Below the pieces are notes generated by a model. That model was not told where the DNA came from and did no database searches. It worked only from the letters and a program-made list of their open reading frames with translations. A DNA stretch of 64,000 bases from Ariolimax columbianus. Lineage: Eukaryota; Mollusca; Gastropoda; Stylommatophora; Arionidae. The stretch covers positions 98,100,172 through 98,164,171 of the forward strand of contig JAVGWX010000005.1 in the NCBI GenBank assembly GCA_036924085.1, given 5' to 3'. A program made the position numbers and the translations under genes. Below, piece after piece: positions 33,740-45,135 of the stretch (within the stretch, counting starts at the first letter, position 1; each line of letters opens with the position of its first letter).

Positions 33740-35392
33740 CGATTTCATGATTTCCATTTTCTTATAGGAGTTGCAAATCAGCTTATGTACATAAGATAAG
33801 CATTAACATTTTATGCAATTGAATCTGTTAACTCATGATTAAAATCGTTTGCAACATACAACTTTCTTCATACATGGTGATCGGTTATTAAGCGTAACAC
33901 AGGGCTCATGAATGTTACATTTTGTTACTCACTGAGTCCTAGATTAACATTTGTATCTGGCATCTCAGCACTAACGTACTTATCGATATAATCGAGCGTC
34001 TGTGTATTGTAACGGAATCTAAATGCATTAGAATGTAAGGATTAGGTAAGCCTTATTTTAAGAGTCAAATCACGTATTAAATGTAATTACAGTCCAAACA
34101 GATTATATTTTAAAATATTATTCAGAAGAACAGCCAACTTCGTTTTAAAGAACCTGGCAATTATGTACTGGCATGTGATGTCACTTCAGGTCAGTGAGTA
34201 CATTGCGTCATATTTTGAATCTCAGGCACGATTGGGTTGCAAGTGAAAGTAATAAGTAAGTCTGGCCGACCAACATTCCGGACTGGGGGCATTGAGTTAT
34301 GATAGTTTTGCAGCACAAATCCGGGTACTCCCTGAGAAACGTGAATAGTAATTTGAGTCATTCTCCTCGTGAGATTGAGACACCCTCACCGAAGAGTCCT
34401 CGAGACAGTTCATTTCGTATATCTTCCTGATTTGTTTCCTTATAGTCAAGACGGACTCATTCAGTTTTCACATACTTATCAACAATGCACAATTGAAATC
34501 AAGTGTCAATGCTGTGTAATATACAAACACAAACCGTGGATAAGCTTAACACTGAGACTCTAATTCACTTAGTCGACCTTCATGTTTCCGTCTTCCACTT
34601 GTTGCATCCCTGTATGCCAAATACGTTTCATTAGTGATACGTTCTTCTTATTTAGAAACCATTTAGATAAATAAAGATATCTCTGCTTCCTACTACTCAA
34701 CCGCCTCATCAGCAAATATTGATGCGGATTCTCGAAATAGTTCATCGTGTCCCCATGTGTCAAGGCTAGAATCCTCCATGCAACCATTTCAAGGCTAGAA
34801 TATTCCATGCAACCATTTCAACATACACTGTTTGATTAGTTTGTATGGTTTAATTCATTATGTTGCTAGAATCTGTAAAAGTCCCCTCAATATCAAATAT
34901 ACATTTCATATATTCATTCTAAAACAATCTGGATTACTGTGTGTAAAGATGTTTATCGCTCGTATCCAATATCTCTGACTGTCTGTAAAGATGTTTATCG
35001 CTCGTATCCAATATCTCTGACTGTCTGTATCCTGGTTTGCTAACTTTGATGTAGTACAATGGAGAAAGTATGTGGTAAACGTGTCAAACACGTAAAACAT
35101 AACTGGGATCTATTCCAGAATGTGCCGCGATTTCTGCAGCTATGGAAATGACGCCTAATAATGCGTTGTTTTGTCTGCCATGTGTTCCATAATTATCATC
35201 TTTACCTACATATTCTGTTAAGAACTCTTTGGGCAAGTCAGGGATATATGATCAATCTGCTAGAGAAACCTTACTACCACAAGATTTTTGTAATTGTTCT
35301 AGCAATAACATATATATTACAATAATTACAGGTGCGTACTACATTTCAGCAAACATGTTGTTCATTTTCTAATATATTTTGAAAATTGTCCA
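33740..35392. other. Unassigned sequence with a local duplication
   Basis: No gene was recognised. A tandem duplication of about 48 bases lies at 34937-35030 (marker GATGTTTATCGCTCGTATCC), and AAGGCTAGAAT.TCCATGCAA occurs twice at 34762-34814. Confidence 0.5.
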
Positions 35393-35394
35393 TT

Positions 35395-37045
35395 TCAGTT
35401 ACACAACATTCTCCTTCTCAAATAAACCCCAGAATACTAAAATGTCTCAATGGCAAATGTCTACGGCTGAACGACAACCCAAATTACTTGGGCATCACAT
35501 TAAATCGGCGCATGACATGGACAACTCAGATCGAGAGAAGCGAATGAGGGCAGGGTAAAGAATGGTAATCATGAGAAAACTTGCTGGGACAAGCTGGGAA
35601 GCAGACGAGAGAATACTAAAGAAAAGGTACAATGGAAGAGTGAGACCAGTTCTCGAGTACATGGACAAGAGCAGCAAAGTCTAACTTTAATCAAATTAAC
35701 ACACTTCAAGACCAAGTAATGAGAATTGTAACACGAGGCGTGAAGTCAACACCAATTTCAGAATTAGAGAAAATTTGCACCCCTTCAATAAAAGAACAAT
35801 AGAAAAGACAGCTGCACCCAGCAGCAAGCAGAGAAATTAAGAAGACTCACAGATGACACAGTGCATCCGATGGAATGCATTTGGAAAAGGGAGACTAAAG
35901 CAAAGCAATTTTAAAGAATTTTACAAAAGAAAGATGAGAGAAGACCCTATAAACGTCATATCAATAACAACGCCCATCCTTACTGTAGGCAAACCCATCT
36001 GGAAGCGGAAACTCTTTTCTGAGGTGATAGAAAATATACCAGGTATCGGAACCAAGAACCGTCAAACTGAAAAGAAAATAAGGGGAATAACTCTGAGATA
36101 CATAGAGACGATCTTCCAAAGCACTGACTGGACCCTTGCATACACTGACTGGACCCATGCATACACTGACTGGACCCATGCATACACTGACTGGACCCAT
36201 GCATACACTGACTAGACCCATGCATACACTGACTGGACCCATGCATACACTGACGGTTCTGCAACAAACGCAACAGAAAAGGGAGGTGCAGTGGTATTTC
36301 TGTGCCTAACAAACGGAAGAAGGATAGCGATGTCGGCAAAAAAAAAGGAAAGCTGAAGTAAAAGCTATGCTGACAGGCGAAAGCAATGAAAGCCGGGCAA
36401 TTATTTTTCTTTACAGATGTCCTGCCCGTAGTTACAGTGCTAAAGAGCCTTACAAATTGAGGACCCTATTGACCTAATATCAGTATTCTGTCAACCATTC
36501 CAGCAGTCCAAACTCAGGAGAGTCGTAGCACAGCGGGTCCCGTCCCACTGTAATATCCAAATATCCAAGGCAACGAAGAGGCAGACGGAATGACGAAAGA
36601 ATGTAACATGTTACCACAACCAGATTCAAGTCCAAAAGGTTAATTAGGGCCTGATACTTGTACAAGTGGGAAACACAGCATACTGGCTTAACATGAAATT
36701 ATGCTTATTACCAGTTGAACTGAAGAGAGCAGGTGGTGGTCTTCAGACTCGGCACAGGTCACAACAGACTGAGGTAGCATCTATTCAATAAACTGAAGAT
36801 AGGTGCTACTGATGAGTTCTCCTTATGGTACTGGGAATGTACCCCTGAACATGTGTTGCAAAATGTCCTGACACACGTGGACCAGAGAAAGCACATGCAG
36901 CTGTCACCAGTGCCACTAGACACACGCTCTATGGCAGTATCGACAGCCTAAGAATGAACGCTTCTTTCTTTGAACAAATTCAAGTCGTCATCTGACAGCG
37001 TACCAAGAAAAATAAGATAAAGATGATAAAGAAGAAGAAGAAGTC
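35395..37045 (+). mobile_element. I-like retrotransposon, copy 2 (RT thumb, RNase H, tail)
   Basis: Starts within the reverse transcriptase (SNKPQN-like, Y/NLGIT, RRMTW, MRKLAGTSWE, GRVRPVLEY). It continues through the connection (ENIPGIGTKNRQTEKK, GITLRYIE) into RNase H, where TDGS (about 36248-36259) keeps the first catalytic Asp. The later RNase H and C-terminal blocks (VPSHCNIQ, PVELKRA, LRHRSQQTE) are frameshifted. It ends GACAGCGTACCAAGAAAAAT with a GAAGAAGAAG tail at 37030-37044. Inside it sits a six-copy 21-bp expansion (36112-36252). 5'-truncated and dead. Confidence 0.88.
36112..36252 (+). repeat. 21-bp expansion inside RNase H of I-like copy 2
   Basis: Six units of ACTGACTGGACCCATGCATAC, encoding TDWTHAY, the segment just before the TDGS active-site block. 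The other I-like copy with this region (55323-57245) has a single unit. One unit has TGG changed to TAG. In-frame amplification of a catalytic-site approach segment. Confidence 0.95.
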
Positions 37046-37049
37046 ACGT

Positions 37050-37281
37050 TCTTCTTTGTAGGTGAACTTTATTTTCTCTATGATCTTTTCCCACTGTACG
37101 CATTCTAATCGTTTGTTCTGCTGTTTGCTGTCCATCCTACGTTTTCTTCTAACTGTCCCGATTGTGCGTGTTCTCATATAATGTTCTTCTCTGTAAGTCA
37201 TCCTCATTTTCTCTGCTATTTCTATGCATTTGATTACTTCGTAGTTTTCTGTTATTTGTTTGTCCAACAGTTTCAGTTGCT
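37050..37281 (-). pseudogene. Charged open frame between two retroelements
   Basis: The minus frame gives about 80 residues rich in Lys, Arg and Glu (LLDKQITENYEVIKCIEIAE, RRKRRMDSKQQNKRLECVQW). I recognise no family. It lies exactly between the (GAA)n tail of the I-like copy and the 3' end of the CR1-like element. It could be an ORF1-like scrap of another element or the pre-insertion host sequence. Confidence 0.3.
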
Positions 37282-37306
37282 CTTAACTTAACTTAACGTC
37301 TTTATA

Positions 37307-37344
37307 CTGGTTTAGAAGACTCCGCAGAGTCTGTATACAACCAG
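37307..37344 (-). other. CR1-like 3' terminal hairpin
   Basis: The outer stem CTGGTT...AACCAG encloses AGACTCTGCGGAGTCT (read on the minus strand, 37317-37332). It is equivalent to 12372-12409, with one tip base changed and the stem kept. Likely recognised by the element's reverse transcriptase; inferred from the family. Confidence 0.7.
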
Positions 37345-37371
37345 TTACATTTACATCACCTTGCTCTAAAA

Positions 37372-40197
37372 GCTATGCGCATCCAGTTTATTCTTAAATG
37401 CATTTACTGTCTCTGCCTCCACTACCTCCCCTGGCAATGCATTCCAAGCAGACACTACTCTCTGACTAAAAGAATATTTCCTAATATCTAACCTGGACCT
37501 CTCTTTAGTCAACTTGTAGCTATGCCCTCGTGTTATTGTAGGTGGCTGTATTTTAAAAAAACTTGTTATAGTCTAATTTATCGATTCCTCTGATCATCTT
37601 ATAAACCTGTATTAAGTCACTACGAATTCTTCTCTCTTCTAGACACTGTAGGCCGGTTTTTCTGAGTCGTTCCTCATAACTGTAATTCTGGAATCCCACT
37701 ATCATCTTTGTCGCTCTTTTTTGTATTTTTTCTAGCATGTTTATGTCCCCTCTATGATAAGGACTCCACACCTGTACACAGTACTCCAATATAGGTCTAA
37801 CTAATGCTTTATACAGTTTGACGACCACTTCCTTGCTCCTATGTTTAATATTTCTTTTTATCATACCTAACATTGCATTTGCCTTTTTCACTGCTACCTT
37901 AACTTGCTCACTCACCTTTCCTGTATGATCTACTATAACTCCTAGGTCCCTTTCCTTATCTATCTTTCTAATATTGTTTTTTCCCATTCTGTAATTATGT
38001 TCCATATTGGATCTACCCATGTGGATGACTGTACATTTATCTACATTAAACTCCATTTACCAGCTTACAGCATTACCATCGACATCAATATATCCACTTC
38101 CGCTTTAGATGAGACACTACTGCATAGTTTTTTGTCATCAGCAAATTTTGCAATCATGGATCTCATATCAATTTCCAAATCATTTATATATATCAAGAAC
38201 AAAATTGGTCCCTGTGGCACACCACTTTTCACTTCACTCCACTCAGAGTACTCCTTATTTATGCCCACCCTCTGCCTTCTTCCCGTTAACCAATTTTCAA
38301 TCCATTTGGCAACTTCCCCACCTATTCCATGTGATTTTAACTTTCGAAATAATCTTTGATGAGGTACTCTATCAAAAGCCTTTGCAAAGTCTAGATAAAT
38401 AACATCCACTGGATCCCCTTTATCTGTGATTTTAGTAACCTCCTCCATGAATTCTAATAGAGTTGTTAAGCATGATCTCCCTCTAGTAAACCCATGCTGA
38501 CTATTTCTAATTAGATTAAATTTTTCTAAATGCATTACAATGTTTTCTTTGATTATTGACTCTAACAATTTACAGACTATGCTCGTTAAACTCACCGGTC
38601 TATAATTTTCCGCATCTGATTTTTTGCCTTTTTTGAATAAGGGGATCACTCCTGCATCTTTCCAATCCCGTGGAACAATCCCTTTTGTAAGTGATTGAGA
38701 ACATAATATAGCCAATGGTTTTGCTAGTTGGTCTCTAATTTCATACAGCAATTTTGGGTCAATACCATCTTGACCTGGACATTTATTCACCTTCAACCCC
38801 TCCAATTTTTTAAAAACCATTTCCTCTGTAATACAGATTGATCTTAATCCCGCTGTATCCATGTCTCTTTGAAAAATATCTATAGGCTCTGGGATCTCAG
38901 AGCAGTCCTCCTTTGTGAAGACTGTGCCAAAGTACTGATTGAGCAGATTAGCAGCCACCCTATTCTCACTTATTATTTTCCCTGTACTGTCTATGAGAGG
39001 GCCTACTTTGTCTTTCGTTCTTTGTTTATTTCTAACATAAGAAAAGAAGCTTTTACTGTCAGTCTTGATCCTGTGAGCAAGTTTTTTTTCAAAGTCTATT
39101 TTTGCTGTTTTATTCGCTTTCTGAGATATGTTCTGCTTGTCCAAATATTTTACATATGTTTCTTTTGATTTACCTGCCTCTATATATTTTTTCCATGCTT
39201 TATTTTTTGCTCTTCTAGATTTCACTACAAATCTAGTTATCCACTTTTTACGCTTGGGGTTTACCTCCCTACATGGAACACATTCCTCTTTTAGCGTTTC
39301 TAGAACTGTTTTAAAACTTTCCCACTCCTGTTCAACATCTGTTCCTACAACAATATCTTTCCAGATTATGTGGTTCGCTGCCTCTTTCATCCTCTTAACA
39401 TCTGCCTTAGAGTAGTCGTATGTTCGCGTGTTTATGTTTACTTCTTTCCCTGCAATAAGATCCGAACGGATGATTTGATGGTCACTTGAGCCAAACAGTT
39501 CCCCAACGGTAACGTTTTCAATCATATTTTCCTCTGGGGTAAAAACTAGGTCGAGTATGTTTTTGCCTCTGGTGGCTGCTTCTACATGTTCAATTAAAAA
39601 ATTGTCAGTTATGCACTTAATAAAAGGTTTTGACTCTACAAGTGCTTCTGCCATATCCCATTTTATTTCTGGATAGTTGAAATCTCCCATTAATAATAAT
39701 TTCCCTTTACTTGCCTTTGCTATGCTACTAATCAGTTCCTCATCTTCCTCTTTTTGACTTGATGGACATCTATAGCACACTCCAATCACTGTTTTTTCAC
39801 CCCCACTTTCTATTTCTCCCCATACACTTTCATTTTTGTTACCACATGATAAATCATCTTTGATCGTTATATTAACAGAATTTATACAGTATAATAAAAC
39901 GCCACCTCCCTTAGTCTTGTCTCTAATTATCCTATCTTTCCTTAGCATTGTATATCCCTCAATATCAAGTTCCCTATCTGCAATCTCCTCTTATGTCCAT
40001 GATTCTGTTAATCCTATTATATCTGGTTTTTCTTCCTCTACATACAGTTCCAATTCTTCTCTTTTATTTACTATGCTTCTCACATTTGCATAAAAACATT
40101 TTAGTTTGTAATGTTGTTGGTTTTCCTCTTTTTGCTTCTGCTTTATCATTTTAGTGTTTGCTTTTCTACTATGTATTTCACACTTCCCTGACACCAA
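37372..40197 (-). pseudogene. CR1-like ORF2: endonuclease / reverse transcriptase
   Basis: N-terminal EEP endonuclease: ANVRSIVNKREELE, PDIIGLTESW (catalytic Glu), LLMGDFNYPEIKW and SSDHQII near its end. The reverse transcriptase follows with ISENRVA, PLFKKGKKSDAENYRPVSLT, SQHGFTRGRSCLTTLLEF, VIYLDFAKAFDRVPHQ, a GVPQG block and FADD (about 38134-38145). A thumb and a C-terminal AWNALPGEVVEAE block close it. Lesions: in-frame TAA at 39991-39993; GVPQG joined directly to PILF at about 38210, lacking four residues seen in the 11.4 kb copy; a 16-base deletion with a frameshift plus a Gln-to-stop change near 38045-38080; a frameshift at an A/T run near 37553. The long central frame (39948-38065) is 627 codons, so decay is recent. 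Not functional as it stands. Confidence 0.93.
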
Positions 40198-40331
40198 CGT
40201 ACCCCTTTGACTACATCCTCTATAGCACCCTATTGTAGGCCTATCTTTAGTCTCATACTTGATAGGCCTTACTAGTTTAAATTTCTAACACAATGATAGA
40301 ACATATACTTTGCTACAACATGATCTCCTAT

Positions 40332-40985
40332 CTAATTTAGATGTAAACCTCCCCTATCTAACATTTTACTTTTGTCTACTTTAACATCAATAAATTCCAT
40401 TCCCATGTCCGCACACATCACCTGTAACCTAAGGTTGATACCTATTATTTTGCTATCTAGATAGTCTGACCCATCTGCTCTATCTAAAATGCCCATCATT
40501 GTGACCTTTCTAAACTTTTTTTCCTTAAGTGTTCTCATAAGACTTTTATATTTATCCATAATTATTTCTGTACCATCTCTCTTTATATTATTTGTACCTG
40601 CCGATACTACCACATGACTGTTTCCTTTGTCATCTAGCCTCTTTATTCTCCCCTCTATGTCCTCTATTTTTGCTCCCCCAATATCCATTCTTTCAAACAT
40701 GTTGTGTTGTTTAGACAAATGTTTGCCAACCTCTCTCACCATTGAATCTCCTACTACCAATACTGACCCCTCCCCTATATGTGCATACTTCTCTCCAAAG
40801 CTCTCTGCCCTGTGAGCTGTTTCCTCACTCAAATCTCCCTTACTTCCTTGACTATATCTAGACTGCAGCTTCTTTAAAATGTCCTCCATTTTCACTTGTT
40901 TCCCTTCTATTTCCATCTGCCTCTTTTCTATCTCCTCTAATCTCTTCTCATTTTCCCTTATATTGCACTCCATCTTACGTTTCAT
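40332..40985 (-). CDS. CR1-like ORF1: coiled coil plus SGNH hydrolase domain
   Basis: 217-codon open frame. Residues about 5-40 form a charged heptad-like coiled coil (NEKRLEEIEKRQMEIEGKQV), expected to multimerise and bind element RNA. From about residue 75 comes an SGNH/GDSL-type fold: SVLVVGDSMVRE (GDS, nucleophile Ser), HVVVSAGTNNI (GTNN oxyanion Asn), and a final D-GGLHLN block with the catalytic Asp/His pair. Such esterase-like ORF1 proteins are known in CR1-clade LINEs. A TAG at 40332-40334 stops the frame just after LHLN. The same frame continues IGDHVVAKYMFYH downstream, so the natural C-terminus was probably slightly longer. Start chosen at the first Met (40985); an upstream extension cannot be excluded. 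Confidence 0.85.
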   Translation of the reverse strand: MKRKMECNIRENEKRLEEIEKRQMEIEGKQVKMEDILKKLQSRYSQGSKGDLSEETAHRAESFGEKYAHIGEGSVLVVGDSMVREVGKHLSKQHNMFERMDIGGAKIEDIEGRIKRLDDKGNSHVVVSAGTNNIKRDGTEIIMDKYKSLMRTLKEKKFRKVTMMGILDRADGSDYLDSKIIGINLRLQVMCADMGMEFIDVKVDKSKMLDRGGLHLN

Positions 40986-41005
40986 CTAGTCCTATTATTA
41001 TGGTA

Positions 41006-41640
41006 TTTAAAGCCTTGATGCTTTAATTCCTATATACATGTAGCATCTCCGTTTTTTATATTGTGTAGCTCCTACAAAAATTCAAGTGAACAACACACAC
41101 AATAAATAACTAAACTTTCATAGCCAGGAACAAAATTAAGTTTGTGTTGTAGTTGCTATTTAATAATTCTAAAAGAAACTGCGTCCAGTTAGTCTGTTCA
41201 TTGATCATCCTCATATTTTCAGCAAATATGTCTTTTCGTATTGTGTAGCTGCTCAGCTGGAAAAGAAAGAAAACAATTACAACAATGAGACGTCATCAAC
41301 ATGGCTAGATGAAATCAAGTGCTTTTGTCAAAATTACCATTTTTAAATTGTAATTAATTTTGTCTTTTACTATAATCGAATACAATTGTAAAGTCACACA
41401 ATAGTATTTGTTCTAAATAGAACACATGCGTTATTTTATTGAAATCCAATGAAAATGCAAGCCAACTTGGTTTGATACCAAACAAATAAATGCTAGTATT
41501 TGTTGTCTTTGTTGGCCAGCCTATTTTGTTTTCTACGAGATCGTCGCTTTATATTGAGTCACTGCTTCTAATATCATTCTGTGACCAGAAAGAAGACAAC
41601 TGTACAGAGCCAGTTACGCCTCTAGGAAATGAGAATTGTT
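41006..41640. other. Unassigned AT-rich spacer
   Basis: No gene was recognised. Confidence 0.4.
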
Positions 41641-41644
41641 TTTG

Positions 41645-41985
41645 TCATTGTTCACACATTATTCTCTGCGTCAGTCCGGCAGATGTGCCGTAAGCCAGGA
41701 AACCAACAATGTTATGTATACGTCCCGATATTTTGCAACGCTGCACCAATACAGGCCCATGTCTTTGGTCAGTCCATGTCACCATCGCATAGATGGGCGA
41801 ACCCGTGGACCTGTACATTATTGTGGCCACCCAAACGTTGTTCTATGTATCCATCTGTTTTCAGGCATGCTACCCCATGTCCAGCCGAACGATGTCTGCG
41901 TGATATAGCTGCTTCCACAACGTCCCGAAACAAAGTTTGATGTCGAATTTCTTCGTTTCGGACCTTTTCAAGTATCGACATTTTT
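41645..41985 (-). pseudogene. RTE-like reverse transcriptase C-terminal relic
   Basis: The minus frame reads SILEKVRNEEIRHQTLFRDV, then ISRRHRSAGHGVACLKTDGY. In another frame TGPRVRPSMRW and LYWCSVAKYRDVYITLLVSW follow. The order L-KVRNEEIR, RR-R--GHVA--KTD, GRPRMRW-DDL, G--W---A-DR--W--L matches the tail of this class. The Trp-rich end carries stops and a frameshift. Confidence 0.7.
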
Positions 41986-42244
41986 TAACTCGCCGTTACA
42001 TTGCTCTCTGAGTGACTCTGAGCTTCTCTGTATGTGTTTTGCGCAAGTTCATGTTTCATGATGACCAGTTAATTGAAAGTGTGTGTTCCTGTCGTGGTGT
42101 CTTTCATTTCTTGGAGCATTTGCTTAACGAAGTTAAAGGAAAACCAAATTGCTTTTCGTCATTTAGCGATTTTGCACATTTTAAAAAATATAAGAAATTT
42201 TGTGGTAGACATTTATCTCTTGGTCTAGGTAGATTTAGGAGTTG

Positions 42245-42880
42245 ACATCTCCTAGGTTGGTGTCCTGCTTTAGGTAGTAAGGGTTTCTGGGGCATTGTGT
42301 TTTACTTTTATTTATCTTCAGACCAGCAGCTCTGCTGACCCCATTTAGGTCGTTCAATGATTGTTGGGCTTCCTCAATTGTATGACTGATGAGGGCGATG
42401 TCATCTGCAAACCGTAAATGGTTGAGCCACTCGCCATATATATTTACACCTCTGTTGATCCAATGTCAGTTTTGCATAGTATCTTGGAGAGCCTCTGTAA
42501 ACAGGTTTGGAGAGAGGATGTCGACTTGTTGCTCCTCTTGCTCCTCTTGCTGTTGGAACATATACTGGACCGTGGCATAGCATGATGGCTGTATTGCAGT
42601 CTTTTCTAGTTTCCTCAATCAGTCTGATATAGGTTTCAGAGATGCCCTGGTTTCTGAGAGAATTTGCCACAACATCAATACATGGCACAAGGGTATGCGC
42701 AGTTCCCGTGATCTCTCCATTGATTGATCACGTAAAGGTGGTCAATCGTGGAGAACGATTTAGTGAATCCGGCTTGTTCTCGAGGTTGGTGTCCATCAAG
42801 TTGCCTGTCGATTCTGTTGGTTATGTCTCTAGTGAATATCTTGTACATTGTTATGGTAGTTCGTTATTGTTAACTGTAAC
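42245..42880 (-). pseudogene. RTE-like reverse transcriptase fragment with FADD
   Basis: Minus strand, from 42850 down: MYKIFTRDITNRIDRQLDGH and QPREQAGFTKSFSTIDHLYV (fingers), then NSLRNQGISETYIRLIEETR, a block with DILSPNLFTEALQDTMQN, then GEWLNHLRFADDIALISHTI (catalytic FADD) and EEAQQSLNDLNGVSRAAGLK with INKSKTQ. The stretch holding the first catalytic Asp (normally DYEKAFDS) is deleted between the two halves. Frames change at least twice. A mid-RT relic without endonuclease or tail. Confidence 0.88.
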
Positions 42881-44690
42881 AATTTATAATCATTGGTTTG
42901 ATGAATGTTAAAAAGTTGAAAAGCAGTTTTTCTGTTCCTGTAGGTTCATCTAAGTTCATTTACGGAGTTGTGAATGGTCGGCCGAAATGTTTCTGTTTAG
43001 ATGGAAATCCCGGTACACGAAAAGTGTTTGTGTAGAAAACATAAATAGACATAGTAAGATAGCCAAATTATGTCTGTAGTAGTACGAACAGATGCTCTAA
43101 TGACTCGTGTGTATGCTTTCATGCCTGTAGCCAGACAATGATTTGATAAAATATAATAAACCATTTGGAGAGCTCTTTGAAAGAATCTATGTTCTCTTTG
43201 TTCACAGACTAACTACTAAGTTCAATACAAGATAGAACAAAACATAGAGCTCATCGGCAAGTACGTGTTCTTTCTTTCTAGCTAACTGTAACAGAAAACA
43301 TGATAATAAACATTAATACCGTAATGAAATACAGTTACAGTAAGTGAACATCACGAAGGTGCAGCGAACATGATTAAAATGTCAACAATGGCATTCAGCT
43401 CTATAATAATTTTGCAGTGTTTTAAAAAAAGTAAGAACAAAATGTATTGAAAATGATAAATACAATTTTGCTTTATATAAATATACTCATTTTTAGTAAA
43501 TATTGATTTAAAATATATCGTTTTTTTAATTTTAAAATTCTAACGAAAATGTAAATCCATACAGAAAAGGAGCAATTTTGTCTTGAATTAATGTTCCTGA
43601 TATTTTTCAATGAAATATAATCATTTACGGTTAAAGTCGGAAAACAGAACGATTACCGGTGAAACGTTATTTCTAGCGTTAAGGAAAATGCACGAAGTAT
43701 AATACCTGAGTGTAGACGTACATATCCGACCACGCGCGCACGTGCCACAAGATAAATAATGATGTAAATGACTTGAGATAATAATTGACCGAGAAATGCA
43801 GCAAAGCACCTTTACTGAAAGCACGGTAGGTGTACATTTTTGCTCCTTCCTCTATCCTGAACACATGCAGAAAATGTAGTTTCCAGAATCTTATCATACT
43901 ACATTCTAATCTGTAATGGCTACAGCATCATAACATGTATTTCGGTGTCGATTATTATCGTAGTGTTACTGTTTGACCTGTAGGAACCTATTTTCAAAGC
44001 GACAAACTCAACTTTTAAAGTTGGTTTAATGAAGGCTATCATGCTTACTTACAGTTACTAATGAGTTCAATATCTTGGATCCATAACAAAGACAGAACGG
44101 AGAAGAAGGAAAGGGACAATCGCTACGTGTCTCACAACGCTGAGGCTAGTGTAGGCAGGACAGACTATAACGGCGGAAACTAGGATGCAATGTATGCAAA
44201 CAAAATGTATTGCTTGATAATTTTCTGTTCTGTCAAAAGTCGATGTTACTGCATTACCGGAAATCGAAAGGTCAACAAATGGTTGTTGTTATTCGATGTT
44301 ACTTATGCAGAGTTGATGCTTGACACTTTTTTGGAAGCGGTTACAGTGGCTCTTCTTACATCGCGATGCGTGGATGAGAAATGGGAGCGAAATCCAGCTG
44401 GATATCTGGATGTAGTGATTAGCTAGGTTCCTTGGTAAGCTCACATTTATTTGGATTACAGTATCTATACCCACCTTGTTGGCCAGGCTTCTGCTTCCAG
44501 GAGCATGAATTAGCACCTGAAGTGATGTCCTGATCAATATGCTTCCCTTGACCATGATTACCCCTCCACCCAGCAAGCGACTAAGGGTTGCATTATCCCG
44601 CTTGTTGCACAAACAACCTCTGCTCTATCCTCAGAGAAGACACTCTCTGCGTAATCCATGATCAATTTATACAAAATTCAAAACATTACT
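42881..44690. other. Unassigned AT-rich sequence
   Basis: 1.8 kb with no recognisable gene, RNA or repeat. Confidence 0.45.
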
Positions 44691-44694
44691 TGTA

Positions 44695-45050
44695 TGCCAA
44701 TATGATTTTGAAACATGGACATTCAAGGAGAGACATGATTAGAAACGATGGCATCAGAAGACTAGTTGGAACAACACCAGCATTAGACTACATGAAAAGA
44801 CAACAACTAAAATGGTTTGGCCACGTAACACGACTACCACCTCACAGCACCTGCCAACAAGCTTTGCTTTATAGAAACAATGGATTGAATGCCGAAGGTC
44901 GACGACGACGAAAAAGGTGACATACGGAAATATCTGAAGCGGTGAATGCTACTGGGCATGAAGCACACAGTCGGGCTTGTTCTAGTGATCTTTTCATAAC
45001 CTGACACTGAAAGGCAAAATAGGATACGCGGGAAGAAGAAGACATTAAAT
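44695..45050 (+). pseudogene. RTE-like reverse transcriptase C-terminal relic
   Basis: The frame reads RRDMIRNDGIRRLVGTTPAL, DYMKRQQLKWFGHVTRLP and GRRRRKR, then (after TGA in place of Trp) HTEISEAVNATG. This is the R--IRN--IRR, LKWFGHV-R, GRRRR-RW-----A tail. It ends shortly after. A further basic frame at 45136-45333 (RGKPRIRWTHAI) may be a second tail of the same class. Confidence 0.75.
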
Positions 45051-45135
45051 ACTGAACTGGAACGAAAGTTTCAAGCAATAGGAATACAATCATTCATAGA
45101 GTGTTTTGTTATAACATACAAGGACCATATATAAG

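Larger units (their letters stand above)
37282..41005 (-). mobile_element. CR1/L2-like non-LTR retrotransposon, near full length
   Basis: Two-ORF LINE on the minus strand, about 3.7 kb. From 5' to 3': ORF1 (coiled coil plus SGNH hydrolase), a gap of about 135 bases, ORF2 (endonuclease, reverse transcriptase, C-terminal domain), a short 3' UTR with a hairpin (37307-37344), and terminal TTAAC repeats (37283-37296). The 5' end is not certain; no promoter is recognisable. Two more copies lie at 11346-12430 and 30334-30745, and scraps at 9040, 9281 and 57260. It is the least damaged element of the window, yet carries two in-frame stops, two frameshifts and a four-residue loss next to the RT active site. 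Confidence 0.93.
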
